DNA of 64,000 nt, taken from the NCBI GenBank assembly GCA_019925795.1, contig CM034305.1:61864573-61928572 (forward strand). Direction: 5' to 3'. The notes below the pieces were generated by a model. It made no database searches. It was given only the letters and a program-made list of their open reading frames with translations, and had not been told where the DNA came from. Both the position numbers and the translations under genes were made by a program. This stretch comes from Dendrobium chrysotoxum. Taxonomy: Eukaryota > Streptophyta > Magnoliopsida > Asparagales > Orchidaceae. This document shows, in pieces, positions 10,771 through 23,100 of this stretch (position 1 is its first letter; each line of letters begins with the position of its first letter).

Positions 10771-12891
10771 TAAAGCGATTTTCTAGGATTAGATGGGGGC
10801 ATTTAAAGAATAGTAATAAAAATATTTTTGAGAGTAAGATTTTAGATTCTAAGATTTTATTTATGCATGAGGATGCTAATGTTATGTGGGAAAAAGTGGC
10901 TAGTGATATTAAAAATATTGCAAAAGATGTGTTTGGAGTATCAAAGGGAAAAGCCCCTAATAGTAAAAATAGCTGGTGGTGGAATCCAATTGTGCAAGAA
11001 AAGATAAAAAATAAGAAGATTTGTTATAAAAATTGGTTTAGATGTAAAAATTCTGATAATTGAAAAAGATATAAAGAGGCATGTAAGGATTCTAAGAAAA
11101 TAATATGTGATGCAAAGATCTTAGCTTTTAATGATTTATATAATAGATTAGATACTAAGGAGGGAGAAAGATATATGTATAAGCTAGCCAAACAAAGAGA
11201 TAGGAGTAGTAAGGATTTAATTCAAGTGAAGTGTATTAAGGATGAAGATCAAAAAATACTTTTCTTAGAAGATGATATTCAACAAAGGTGGATGAGATAT
11301 TTTGATAAACTTTTTAATGAAGATTATAGGAATACAATTGACTTTAGTGACCTTAGCATCCTAAATGATAATAAAAATTTCTGTTTTTATCGGCGTATTA
11401 GTAAAACCGAAGTTAGAGAGGCTTTAAAGAAAATGAAGTGTGGAAAAGCTGTTGGACCTGATGATATCCCAATAGAGATGTGGAAATGCTTAGGAGATGA
11501 AGGAATTTCTTGGCTAACTAAACTTTTTAATAATATTTTGAAGACTAAAAAGATGCCAGATGCGTGGAGAATGAGTGTATTGATTCCTATTTATAAGAAT
11601 AAAGGTGATGCACAAGATTGTGCGTATTATAGAAGAATTAAGTTAATGTGTCACACTTTAAAACTATGGGAGCGAGTTATGGAGCGTAGGCTGCGGCGTG
11701 ATACTAATGTTTCTCAAAATCAATTTGGATTCATGCCTGGTAGGTCTACTATGGAAGCCATACATTTATTGAGAGGTTTGATGGAGAAATATAGGGAGAA
11801 TAAGGAGGATCTACATATGATATTTATTGATTTAGAGAAAGCATATGATAAAGTTCCAAGAGAAGTGCTATGGAGAGTTCTTGAAAAGAAAGGAGTTAAT
11901 AATGCTTATATTCAAATCATTAAAGATATGTATGAAGGAGCTACTACTTGTGTTCAAACACAAGGTGGTTTGACCAAGTATTTCCCTATTTCGGTTGGAT
12001 TACATCAAGGATCAGCTTTAAGCCCATATCTTTTCGCGTTAGTCATGGATGTTCTCACTAGACATTTACAAGAGGATGTACCCTGGTGTATGCTTTTTGC
12101 TGATGATATTCTTCTTGTTGATAAGACTAAAGAGGGAGTTGAAGGTAAACTTGAAGTCTGGAGATCAACCTTAGAGTCTAAAGGTTTTCGCTAGAGTAGA
12201 TCTAAAACTGAATATATGGAGTGTAATTTTAGCAGTAATAGACCTAGTGAGGGGATTGTGACTTTGGGCGATCGAGTCATTAATAAGAGTACACGTTTTA
12301 GATATCTTGGATCTATTGTTCAGAGTGATGGTGAAATAGATGGGGATGTTATCAGTAGAATTCAAGTTGGATGGTTGAAGTGGAGGAATGCATCGGGCTT
12401 GTTGTGTGATAGAAAAGTCCCCCTTAAACTTAAGGGAAAATTCTATAAGATGGTGGTGAGACCTGCAATGCTTTATGGTGCAGAATGTTGGCCATTAAAA
12501 GAGAAGCACAATACTAAGTTATGTGTTGCGGAGATGAGGATGCTTAGGTGGATGAGTGGATTTACTCTTAGAGACAGGATACGAAATGAGCATATACGTG
12601 AAAAGGTTGGAGTAGCTCCAGTGGAGGATAAGATTAGAGAGAGTCGCCTTAGATGGTTTGGTCACATAAAACGGCGGCCTTCCGATGACCCAGTTAGGAA
12701 AGTAGAGGTATTAGATTTGACTTATGTTAAGAAAGGTAGAGGTAGACCTAAAAAGACTTGGTTAGAAAATATTAGAAATGACCTTTCTCTATTAGATTTA
12801 AACGAGAATTTGACTTTGAACCGGACACAATGGAGAAAAAGGATTCATGTTGCCGACCCCACGTAGTGGGACAAAGGCTTGTTGTTGTTGT
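10771..12891 (+). mobile_element. RTE-clade LINE, 5'-truncated, with target duplication
   Basis: The insert is bounded by a 15-bp duplication with one mismatch: AATAAAAAATCAATG (10756-10770) and AATAAAAAACCAATG (12892-12906). It ends 3' in a short (TTG)n tail rather than poly-A, as RTE elements do, preceded by CCCCACGTAGTGGGA-type sequence shared by all five copies in this window. Compared with the longer copy at 50701-53867 it lacks the endonuclease half and begins just upstream of the RT part. Its position is downstream of the TRF-like gene. Confidence 0.92.
10863..12866 (+). pseudogene. RTE reverse transcriptase, two in-frame stops
   Basis: A single reading frame runs through the region, broken only by TGA at 11061-11063 and TAG at 12192-12194. 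RT landmarks in order: KCGKAVGPDDIPIEMWK (finger), WRMSVLIPIYKNKGD, YRRIKLMCHTLKLWERV, QFGFMPGRST, FIDLEKAYDKVPRE, GLHQGSALSPYLF and the catalytic CMLFADDILLVD. The C-terminal part has WRNASGLLCDRKVPLKLK, GAECWPLK and the terminal LNRTQWRKRIHVADPT. The FADD palm motif and ending are RTE-like. Intact catalytic residues with only two stops suggest a fairly recent insertion. Confidence 0.92.
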
Positions 12892-12906
12892 AATAAAAAA
12901 CCAATG

Positions 12907-13610
12907 ACAAATAAGAACTGTGATTATAATCTGAAAAGTAAAGCAGTAAAAAAACTATCGCAAACAAAACCTATATTTAAAAAAAACTGGAGTGACAGTT
13001 GATCAAAAAACATGTTAAAAAAACAACTTTTAACAGGTATAACAAAAGAAAATCCTACAAGTAAGAAGAAATCAAAAGGAAAAAGAACCAACACTCCCAC
13101 ACAGGCAACCTTCGGATTACAATCCAGCAACAATTAACCAGCAGATGTTGACATTTTAGCACATATACGGTCAAGAAGTTTAGAAATCATCTTGAGAAGA
13201 AATAGAAACCTTAGCTAATGGTCTATGAGAATCTAAATAAAGAATTTAAGTGATCCCACGTTTAAATCCATGCACAGTGGGCCGAGTGGTCACATGCAAG
13301 AGCAAACCTGATCGTGTAGATCATCCACGAAATCTCCTGACAATCCTGTGATTCTTTTAATAAGTATTTCTGGGAGCTGATTTTGAGCACAAAATAGTTT
13401 GCAAAAGCTACTGAAAGCATCAAGGAGAAAATAAGATTATACAAGGTTTATTCACACATTCACAAAGAAGAGAACCTTTTGAGGCCATGCTGCTGGGCCT
13501 ACGTTACAAGTCAACAAAAGCTTGCTCTGATTCAGTTTTCACGTTACAAAAGCACTTTCCAAACAGCATTACTAAACCCATTGACATACAGCTTTTTCAG
13601 ATGCAGCGCA
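12907..13610. other. Downstream flank and probable 3' UTR of the TRF-like gene
   Basis: The part next to 13610 is likely 3' UTR of the minus-strand gene. No further gene is visible. Confidence 0.4.
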
Positions 13611-14164
13611 CTAGTCATAATTGTCCTCGGCAATACAGAATAAGAACTGCGGGAATGAGGCAATTCGAGGTAGATTCATCAGCAATTCACCGAATGATTC
13701 CTTTCTAGTAATGCCACAAGATTGTGGGTCATCGAGAGCTTTTCTTTCAGGCAATTGCTTAGATTCATCTTCCAGGAAATATTGGTGTTCTTCTGTAGTA
13801 GGATTGATACCTGAATGCAGGTTTTGAAATGAGGAATCTTTTTGAAGGAGACTGTAGAATGAGTTTACTTTTGATATAAGAGATTTCTCATCAGAAACTG
13901 AAGTTTGAGAATCCGTGAGAAGATGCTCGGCCAATTCCTCTAGCTTTTCCTTGTTTGGTAAGCAGCCGGCTGAGAAGAGAGGGTTACCTGAAGCCATTTG
14001 TTCGGAAATGCATTGTTCTAAATGGCTTACCAAATCCTCTTTGGACATGGAGGCTCGAAGTTTTGGTGCTTTAAGCTGTTCCAATTGCACAGGTGGTTTG
14101 CTTGTTAGTCGGTTTTCATTGTAAACATTTTCTTCACCAGCCTGAGGCTCCTTGACAGAAGCAC
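13611..14164 (-). CDS. TRF-like gene, exon 6 (last)
   Basis: The acceptor ...AATAATAG is at 14165-14166. The exon encodes a Ser/Glu/Lys-rich tail with KAPKLRASMSKEDLVSHLEQ, ending RIASFPQFLFCIAEDNYD and TAG at 13611-13613. No transmembrane segment or known domain is visible. Confidence 0.82.
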
Positions 14165-17100
14165 CTATTATTAAAAACCAAAATGAGAAAATGGTTGCAT
14201 AACCAGCTGGATATGTAATATAGTTTCTCAATAACGAAATAATGAAGCTCAACTTTGTTGAAAAGGAGAGTTTCTTTTTTTTTTGTCAGAGAGATCTACA
14301 TATGATTATACAGTATATATTGACTATTGATCATTCTGTATCCCTGTTTCTGTTTGTTGGAGCATTCAGGTGAAAGAGTGCACACACTAATAAGTGCGAT
14401 CATGCAGGCATAGAAGAGAGTGGGCAAATGAATGTGAGTACCGGGCCAAAATCTTGCTTTGTTTCCTTCAAAAAGAATAATACACCAAAACCTTATGATT
14501 TTTTTTCCCATTCTGCTACATTCAACCGTCCAACACCCAAGAAACCCCCCACTTGGACAAAGAATAAGGCAACAGATTCTGAACCAAAAATTGACGAACT
14601 GTGAATATTCTCCCTTCCGTATGGGTAGGTGATTCCCTACAAGAATAGCAAGCCATTTACAAAATAGTGTCAATTCCCTACAGGGTGGAAGCCTCATTCA
14701 ACCGGGGGAGTGTGAATTGGTTTTACTTTTGTGGCCCATTCATTGATCTCAGTTATGGATATTTGGGGTTATCAGTATGCCATTGATTGATCAATCTCCT
14801 AACTTGGCTATGGGTTTTAGAAATTGAAGTAACCATGGGATATGACCGCAGTTTAGGTTTTGTGTTTCTGAATGTTCCTTTCAGAAACTTTTTTATAGGT
14901 GCATGTTATTAGCATGACAATTTATGATAGACATGTAATTCAAGCTTGATATTTAATGAATTTATGTTTGTAAAAAACCAGCAGAAATTAAAACATTAAC
15001 AGATTTTCAATTGGTTTAAACCAAAACTGAGCCAAACAACCAAAACCAAATAAAAAAATTGAAATTGAAAAGGTGCTTAAAGTGCATGTTCTCATAACCA
15101 ATAACATGAATATACATGCAAGAACCGAGTAGCAGCAAAAAATATTGCATACCAATGAAAAATTATTAGACTATTGAATCCATTAAACAGGGTCACTTAG
15201 ACTACAAGAAAATGATACTATTTTGGCGTAGAGTTTCCTAAGAGATTGCACAAATTTTGAACAAAATAATCAGACAATCCCTGATGATATGCCCCGATGA
15301 TGATACCAGCAGAAGTTAAACCAAAGACAAACAAGATTACAAACTCCATTCGACTGCTTATAGATGATGATGGTTTAAATACAGCGTATGGAATTAATGT
15401 GAAACACTTATGAAGGATTTAAGGGTATATTAAATGTAATATATCTATGTGCTATGCATAAGAATTTGCATAAGCTTAAGAGTTAACACCTTAAAAAGTA
15501 ATATCTTGACAAATGAGGATTCATAAAACTAACTTCACACAATCTGCATGAGGAAATGATAATCTTAAAAAGATCTCCAAAAAAATCCAAGATCTCAGGA
15601 AAAAAATAGGCATAATAAAGAGTAACAAAATTAGAGTTTTGCTCAAGGAATTTTTCTTTTTCCTGACACAGAATAGAAGATAGTCCAATAAAGAACTTTA
15701 AAACAGGCAAAAGGGAAACTTTGCATAGAGAACCATGCAAATATAAAGGTTAGAGCTAATGTAATAAGGAATCAAAGGAGCACCAATACATTCTTTTAGA
15801 AAAAAAGATCAAAATGGTCCCTCAACTTTTTGTGAGGGATCAAATGGTCCCCAACTCTTTTGAGGGACTAATTTGGTTCCTCAATTTTTTAAAATGGGAT
15901 ATTTTTTGGTCTTAACATTCAATGTTGGAGTTACTGGTATTATATATAAAGTATTTTGATCATTTTTTAATTAAACATTTATTAAATATAGTTTTAAAGT
16001 AATGATAATTTTTCTAAAAAAATTTATTAAATGTTTCTTTAATAAAAAAATTAATAATAATTTTAATTTTAATTTAAAAAATTTTAGTCATATTTAAAAT
16101 ATGATTGGTAACTAAGTTGAAAATAATATCTATTTAGTTTTAATTGTTATCAAATGCAAATATATGTTATTTTCAACTTACTCATACATATTTGTACAAA
16201 TCATATTTTATAAAATATGACTAAAATTTTAGAAATTAAAACTAAAATTATTATTAATTTTTTTAATTAAAGAAATATTTAATTAATTTTTTTTAAAAAT
16301 TTATAATTATTTAAAAATTATATTTAATAAATATTTAATTAGAAATGATCAAAATATCCTTACATTTAACACCATTAACTCCAACATTAGATGTTAGAAT
16401 AAAAAATATCCCATTTTAAATAGTTGAGGGACCAAATTAGTCTCTCAAAAGAGTTAGGAACTATTTTGGTACTTCACAAAGAGTTGAAGGACCATTTTGA
16501 TCCTTTTCTCCATTCTTTTATGCTATATATCAGATTTACCATACCAAGTCATAAAGTAACGCAAGTAATATCAGTTGATTTATGCAGGACCAAAAATTAC
16601 CTGAATCATGGAAATGCACTTGCCTCACTGAAAGATCTAGCACTGCATCAACTTTATCCCTATATTCCGTCTTTGCACGGGGTAATTTGGGATCATGTAA
16701 TCCAGTAGAGGATTCATGATTGTCCTTCACATTCTCAAACACAAGGCACTTGGACTCATCTTCGTCCTCCAAGCCTGAAGCTTCAAAGCACGAAGACTCC
16801 AAAACAATCTCTGGTTGCTGATTTAGTGTTTTAAGACGTGGATCACATTGGAGAAGTTTCTCAAAGTGCCTATTTAACAAACCCTGATGGCACTGTAAAA
16901 AATGCCTCCTGCATGCCGGATAGAAGTACCAACTTCAACTATGTATAGAGAAGAGTAATGAATACTAAAAGAAGCGTGCCTCATTAAAAATATAAACAAA
17001 CGCAAATGTTTGATATTTTATATAGCATCACAAACCCACATGCTTAATGTTTCTAAGTTAGTAGATGTCTCTAGTAAGCAGGATTTATCAAATACTAAGT

Positions 17101-20100
17101 TATTTACATACATCATTAATTTTCAGGGATTACTACTCATTGCTTCGATAATAGTAATAATAGCCGTAAGAAAATCGCTTTTATCCCACTAAGGAAAACT
17201 TTTGCCAATTAGTTGAGATTTTAATACCACTCCTCATTTTATGTTCATGTTGAATACTGAATGATGATAGGTATAGAATAAACTCCACATATATAATTTG
17301 GAGCAATCCGCTTACACAATTTGGTCTACGGAGCACTCAATTGGCCACATTCATTCAATTAATAATAATCCAATCATATAGCATGGATCACTATTTCTAG
17401 AAAATAGGATTAAAAGGATAAGGCTAAACTTTAACTGAAATCTAATCCTATCCAATTCCAACAAACTTTAAATTTACCTATTCTAATCCAAAAAAAGAAA
17501 GACAACACCTAACAAAATAACTCAAATTAAAAAAAAAAAAAATTGAACAATAAGCATAAGAGATCTTTAAAAGGCTTGAAAATGGGCTCAATTTAGGTCT
17601 GTTTTAGTCTGCTTTAACTTCTCGTACTTGGACCATGCCCAATTGGGCTTTTATAGATTGTTTCGGCTTATTTGAAGACCTGCACTTCATCAACTCAGAT
17701 GGGATGCAAAGAACTCTACTCGGTAGAGTTAACATTGATGGTCATACAAAAGTTCAAGAGCTGGGTTTTGCAATTCCTCCTTGGTCATCCAAATATCATA
17801 TGAAGGAGGTCCACCTTTCCACCTAACCACTGCATTTTCCCCAAATATTAATTCATTTGAAATGATACTCTCATCATTCAAAAAGGCAGGTGGAACCATA
17901 AATATTGGTTCTATAAAAGCCGCAGTTGTGGTTGAAATCTCACATGTAGAAGAAACACTAGGCAATTTCTTGAGTTTCGAATGTTCCTTGATGAGGTGAT
18001 ATATCCTTAATTTTGAAAATAGGACTAATAAGTATATCGTGAGGCAAATTTCAAATATAAGCATTAGATTTTCCTACAAATTTTGAAATGCCTACACACC
18101 CTTGATTATAGTTACTTCCATCTGGTATGTGCCAGCATTCGAGACATATGAATCATGACAAAGTCATATTTCTTATATTCTTGAGTACTTCTCTTAACAT
18201 GTCTAGCATCAGAAAATTTTTTATAATGATCAAGCTTCTTAATTTCATCATGTAATGTTATGAAAATGATGCTGCAAAATTAGAATATACATGCAATGGT
18301 AAAGGAATAAGATCTATAGGATTTCTAGGGTTCAGTGCTTGAACAATTTCAAATGATATCTTGCCCATAGATTTACATATAATGTTATTTTATGCAAATT
18401 CGATGATCAGATGGAGATCCCAAATACCAAGACTTTTGGCATCCAAATATTTTCGTATTTCCAACACTTCTATTTACTATCTCAATCTAATCATCAATTT
18501 GAAGGTGAAGACTATTGAAAACTTAATAGTAGTACCTAACAATTAGATAAAATCCTTAAAATAAGAACAAACTTAACATCTCTATCAGATATTATGGTAT
18601 TTGATAACTCATATAGCCTAACTACTTCACGAAAAGATAAGTTTTGTTGCATCAGAAGCATAAATAGTCATGGAGCATGAAATAAAGTGAGTCTTTTTAA
18701 AAGAATACTATGATTTGGGAAAGATAGAATTTGAGTTGAACTATATTTCATGTTGTCTTATTATTGGGATATTTTGATTTCACTTCATATCTTGTGCCTT
18801 TTTATGTTTTATATTTTTTACTCATTTTTTGCTCATTAGTATATAAAAAATTTATCATTTTATGTTTACGCAATCTTTTGATTTTGAGGCTTACGCCTCA
18901 AAACGCCTTGAGGCTTATGCCTCACCTCACGAACGAAAAACGCCTCAATACCCGATTACACAATTTTAAACATTGTTATAAATAGTAATGATTTAGCATA
19001 CACATGAAACCTAATAGGATATCCAAATGATATGCAAGTTGATTTATAGGAACAAGAAGTTATTAATAGATATCAGTGCAAAAGAAAATCAAAATTTCTC
19101 CATTAGAATGATACAGAGTACCTTCAAAATTTCTCCATTAGAATCAAGCAGAGGACCTTTAACCATACATAAAATAATTTAGTTCAAGGTAATTAAGCAG
19201 TAAGTAGGATAATATTTGAAGGAGCACTCAATTCACACGCATGTAATGTAATGCCCAAGAATCAAATTTGGAAGCATTGTCTATTTATCATTTTAAGAAT
19301 ATACCAGAGCTTCTATAAATCATCAATATAAACAACAACCAGCGAAAGCAACGAAAATCATATACATAAAGATATTTTACTATTTATTCATCCAAAATAT
19401 CATTTACACTAGCTAGGAGATCACTCTACAAAAGAATAAAAGAAAATACAGAACCAAAATTTAAAGAAAACCTAAAGATCTCTGACAATCTCACTCCAAC
19501 TGGTCCTGATCCATTCCCTGACCTGAAATCACTAAAGAAATATATCTTATCTATTCATATGCATCATCTATTTATGTATTATCAATGTATCTAATACTGT
19601 CAATGATATTAATGTATCTGTAAATGTCATCAGTGCTATCAATATATGCATGCATCAATGTATGATTTAGCAAGACAGGACATCCAGCTTTAAAGTGGTG
19701 TCTTCAACATCTTTTATCCCAACTTATTTCTAGTTGGTCATCAGTCATATAAATTATCACTTATCCAGTTAATCAATTATCATTACAGGTGACTTCATTG
19801 AATCAATAAAGTCGTCACTCTCTACCCGTCGGCGTAATCGGTCATCTATTACAGATTACAATCGGGATAACACCACAAACTATCTTTAAAGAAAATTCTG
19901 TCGGTCCACCCTCTTGTGCAGGGTATTATGTTTCAACAGCCAACCCATTTTTTATAATGTTAACAACCAGTCTTTCTTGCTTATAAATGTCACAATCAAA
20001 ATGCAGTAGGAAATAATCAATTCTGTTTATTACAAGAAAATTTATATAATAATCAATATAATTGAAAACTAAAATGATATTAGAGTTACTTACAACAAAT

Positions 20101-23100
20101 AGAAGAAATCTCTGAACAAAATTGATGGATGAAAAAGCACCGAACAACATTCTCTCGCTTCTTCGACAGGGCACAACGCTGAAATTCAAATTTTTCATTT
20201 AAAAAAATCGGATTATTACATATAATTCTCACTCAATAGGCTAAATTGCAGGACTAGTCAATTATTATGTATTGTTATAAGATTTATCATAGATAAGCAA
20301 TTTATCCCAACATCAGAATAGAATATAACTTATTATTGTAGGGTTGAACATCATAAAGTAGTGATCTTTGTGTATGGAGAAGAACCTCCTTTAGTTGTTG
20401 GTGGCTACATTAGTCCATGACGAGTAGCCAATGACTGTCAATTACAAGCACAATCCAATCATCTCTGTGGTCAAAGGGGATCAATGATTGAGTTTGATGG
20501 TGGGTGAACCATTTCCTATATATATTTACTTCTAGTAATTGGCTTATGATCTCTCTATAACACATTTGGTATACTCCAACTCACGCTGCCCTCCATTCAC
20601 ACACCATCCCATTCTCTTTCAACCTTTTAGCTAAATCAACTATTTCATTTCATCTCCAATCGTGGTTCATCAGATGCCAAAACCTATCATCCCATTCCTC
20701 AATAATTAAACAACTTATTTTTGCCTAGGTAAACACTCACTTTTTCATACCTAGATTAAACCACAAATTATTTTGTAGAAAATAACTTGACTAGGGTGTG
20801 GAAATTATAACTTTCTTGCATCTATTATTGCAGGCCAAAGAAAGAAAACACCCTCCAGAGAGCCAAGCCTTGGCCTAAAGAGAGTAAACTTGCCCAACAC
20901 CTCACAAATGGGGAACCACAAGGTTGTTCTACAATTTTGGCATGCATGTAGATTATAAATATATGATGTAAGCAGTGTTTCCCATCAATACAGCTACATG
21001 GGTTTGAAATATATAAAATTTTCCAGGTAGGTCTATAGTACCCTAATATAAGACCGAAAATGCGTATAGATAAACCCAATAAATAAATAAATAAAAAGAT
21101 AAACCCAATAAATACTAGCATGCAATCATTATTTTAGCACCAAAAAGAGGGCAAGGGACAGCTTCATGCTTGTCTTAAGAAATTATCAATGATTTATTCA
21201 TACCAAATAGTGTTGTTAATAGCATGCTTCAAAGCGCATTTTAGAAGCAAAACAAAGTGATGCATTAGCCCAAGCTATGGATTTGTTAGAAGCTCACCTG
21301 GATCATGCCAATCTCCTTCTATATTTGGGTGGCTGATTTAGGAAGGATTATATTAGGACAATAGTGCATTGTTCCGTAATTATTTGTTTCTATATTAAGA
21401 CATCTTGTATAGATCTATAAATAGGTAGAGTTTTGTATAATAAAATAAAGCCTTTTCTCTCTCGAAATCTCTAAATTTAACAATATCATTTATATCTTTC
21501 ATTTCTTTTTTGCTTTCAAATAGCTATAAATTAGTGTTATTAAAACACATTATTATATTTGCTAAAAAACTATTACCTGAAGTGATTTAAGTTTGGTTAA
21601 TTAATTAACTATTATATTGTTGACCTCTAAAATAAAAAAAAGAAAAAAAAAGGATAAAAAAATGCTGCTTAAATCATTACCTCTGTTGAAGTTGGCTGCC
21701 CCATTCCCTGTCTTCTGCGCAAATCCCGCTCATCTCTGCAACGGCGCCGCACTGTCGCTTCATACCCCACGCTCATCTCGATCGAACTGCCTCCCTCGCT
21801 ATTAAAATGAGAGGTATTGAAGCTCTCGGTTTCAGTTTTCCCATTGCAAGTATCCACGATCCGAGAGCCGCAACCCGTCTTCCTTCCACGCCAAACTCCC
21901 GTCCACATCTCTCGTTCGCTCCTCCCTCAACCTTCCGAAGCATTCAAATCTTCACCTCTTCCCACACGCCAAAGCCCTGCAAGCTTCTCCTCTACCCGTC
22001 GCTTCTCCTCCGCCTCTTTCGAACCCCACCCGACCCCCCCTTTGCTTCTCCGATCCAGATAGAGAGAGAGAGAGAGAAAGAAGTCTTTCTCCATACCTAA
22101 TCCCAACCTTCAGGAGCTGCCATTTCCTTCTCCCTATCCCGTCGCCTGCCAGCTCCAAGCCATCCAACGCTGAAGCCCTTCTTCCTTGCCCTAGCCAAGA
22201 GCAACCTGACATCCATATACTCTTACTTGCAGACCTCAAGACATATATTATCCTAGCCGAACCAAGGTCTTGCCCCATCTCCTCCTACCCGATTCCAACC
22301 CATTACCTGTGACCAAATCCAGAGAGGGTAATCCCTCTCTCATTCACTTTTTTTTATGTTTTGTTTTGTTATTCTTGTTATTGTTAATTGTTATTAGTGT
22401 TTATTATTATTTATAATAATATTACTATTGTTAATAACATTAATAATATTATTAATGTTATATAATAGTGATATTATGATAATATAGTAATAATATAATT
22501 GTAATATCATTATTATTATTATCATCAGTATTGTTATATATATATATAAAAGAAAATATTCAAAAAAAAAGAGAGACAAAAAAAAAAAAGAAAAAAGAAA
22601 ATGGGAGTGTTCAAAAAAAAAAAAGAAATATTCAAAAAAAAGAAAAAAAATAGATTTTGTATACTTTTGTCTTCACCTCGTCGTCACATCCGATCCCCGC
22701 GAAGGTATAAGTTCTAAACTCAAAATCCCGTTCTCGACATTTGTGTCGAGCCGGCAAACCGCCTATACACGCTTTCTTAAGCGTGGTGGGAAGGAAACCC
22801 GGTGCGCACCTACGGTGAGGCGGGTAGGCCCTATATAAACTTTTCTTAGCGTGGTGGGGACAATCTTAAGTACCCGTACACAGCTCTGTACCTGCGGGGA
22901 AACAACTGCTTTGCTTTTGAAACAGATACATTTGAAGATCCATACACGCTTTCTTAAGCGTGATGGGGGGGTTGAAGACTTTACGGCCGCGGTGTCGGAG
23001 GACACCTATCATACACGCTTTCCTAGGCGTGGTGGGAAGGCCCGGTTTCTCGTAATTTCCCCTAAACAGGGGATACGCCTGAATGCTACCTAAATTTTGT

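Noticed and set aside
13611..14164. Telomere-binding Myb domain in the TRF-like protein
   Set aside because: No VDLKDKWRN-type telobox or three-helix Myb pattern is present; the family name alone does not support the function.
21807..22100. Open frames in the CT-rich part of the 21.6-26.6 kb block
   Set aside because: Low-complexity Pro/Ser/Leu-rich translations in several frames at once; no domain, no conserved start.
22768..23031. CRISPR-like array
   Set aside because: The repeats are few, unevenly spaced and diverged, and the sequence is a plant nuclear genome.
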